64,000 bases of DNA from Spirosoma sp. KCTC 42546 (lineage in GTDB: Bacteria > Bacteroidota > Bacteroidia > Cytophagales > Spirosomataceae): the NCBI RefSeq assembly GCF_006965485.1, contig NZ_CP041360.1:3886501-3950500 (forward strand), read 5' to 3'. Shown in pieces: positions 63,938 to 64,000 of this stretch. Positions within the stretch are counted from its first letter, which is position 1. The number at the start of each line of letters is the position of its first letter. Under the pieces are notes generated by a model. It was not told the origin of the DNA and ran no database searches. It worked only from the letters and a program-made list of their open reading frames with translations. The position numbers and the translations under genes are program-made.

Positions 63938-64000
63938 TGTAAGGATGGCGAGGACGGGAAATCCCAGTCCTAAAAGTACTACTTTTGGCTGCTCAACCGG

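Overview
The window looks like a chromosomal segment of a Bacteroidota bacterium, most likely a Cytophagales member of the Spirosoma type. The evidence is the gene families (HU-SPOR protein, DUF4349 lipoprotein, CotH/lamin-tail exoprotein, CHRD protein, Bacteroidota-style MenC and XRE regulator), TAnnTTTG-type promoter boxes, no encoded CCA on the tmRNA end, and many intergenic palindromes. I see no phage, insertion sequence or CRISPR array. The assignment is by inspection only.

Layout. 1-160 is the 3' part of tmRNA, then two terminators. 279-6292 (minus) is an envelope trio: HU-TM-SPOR protein, outer-membrane barrel, large TPR protein. 6515-11359 carries an M61 peptidase, a GNAT and a penicillin-acylase-type hydrolase. 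11521-29362 is a long minus-strand run for purine and pyrimidine base breakdown. In transcription order it holds a semialdehyde dehydrogenase, a beta-alanine-type aminotransferase, a Tat-exported nucleoside hydrolase, an NCS1 transporter, a GxxExxY protein, dihydropyrimidinase, beta-ureidopropionase, PreT, PreA, an NCS2 xanthine-type permease, XdhA, XdhB and XdhC. An Lrp/AsnC regulator (29472) is divergent from its head. 30039-38001 is an interlude: DUF4349 lipoprotein, topA, GH20 hexosaminidase, sirtuin and an odd GTP cyclohydrolase II-like protein. 38196-44883 resumes purine breakdown: uricase, allantoinase, allantoate amidohydrolase, ureidoglycine aminohydrolase, OHCU decarboxylase, HIU hydrolase and a second M20 amidohydrolase that fits ureidoglycolate amidohydrolase. 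45056-63937 holds a CotH/lamin exoprotein, a small membrane protein, Hsp20, CHRD lipoprotein, aconitase, an FMN hydroxyacid oxidase, a GNAT, an RND tripartite efflux operon, a ScfR-like regulator and menC.

How it works together. Pyrimidine nucleosides can be split in the periplasm, imported as bases, reduced (PreAT), opened, decarbamoylated, transaminated and oxidised towards acetyl-CoA. Xanthine goes to urate (Xdh), then through HIU and OHCU to allantoin, and by a plant-like ureide route to glyoxylate, releasing nitrogen as ammonia rather than urea.

The most unusual signal is not a gene. Nearly every intergenic gap between co-directional or convergent genes contains a long inverted repeat whose arms are built from short tandem-like words, very often heptamers (AATGNNN, GTTTGNN, CACAGAG, CGCAAAG). 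One perfect 20-copy array of the heptamer CATTATT abuts the uricase stop codon. The arms run into coding ends, and several proteins have repeat-encoded C-termini.
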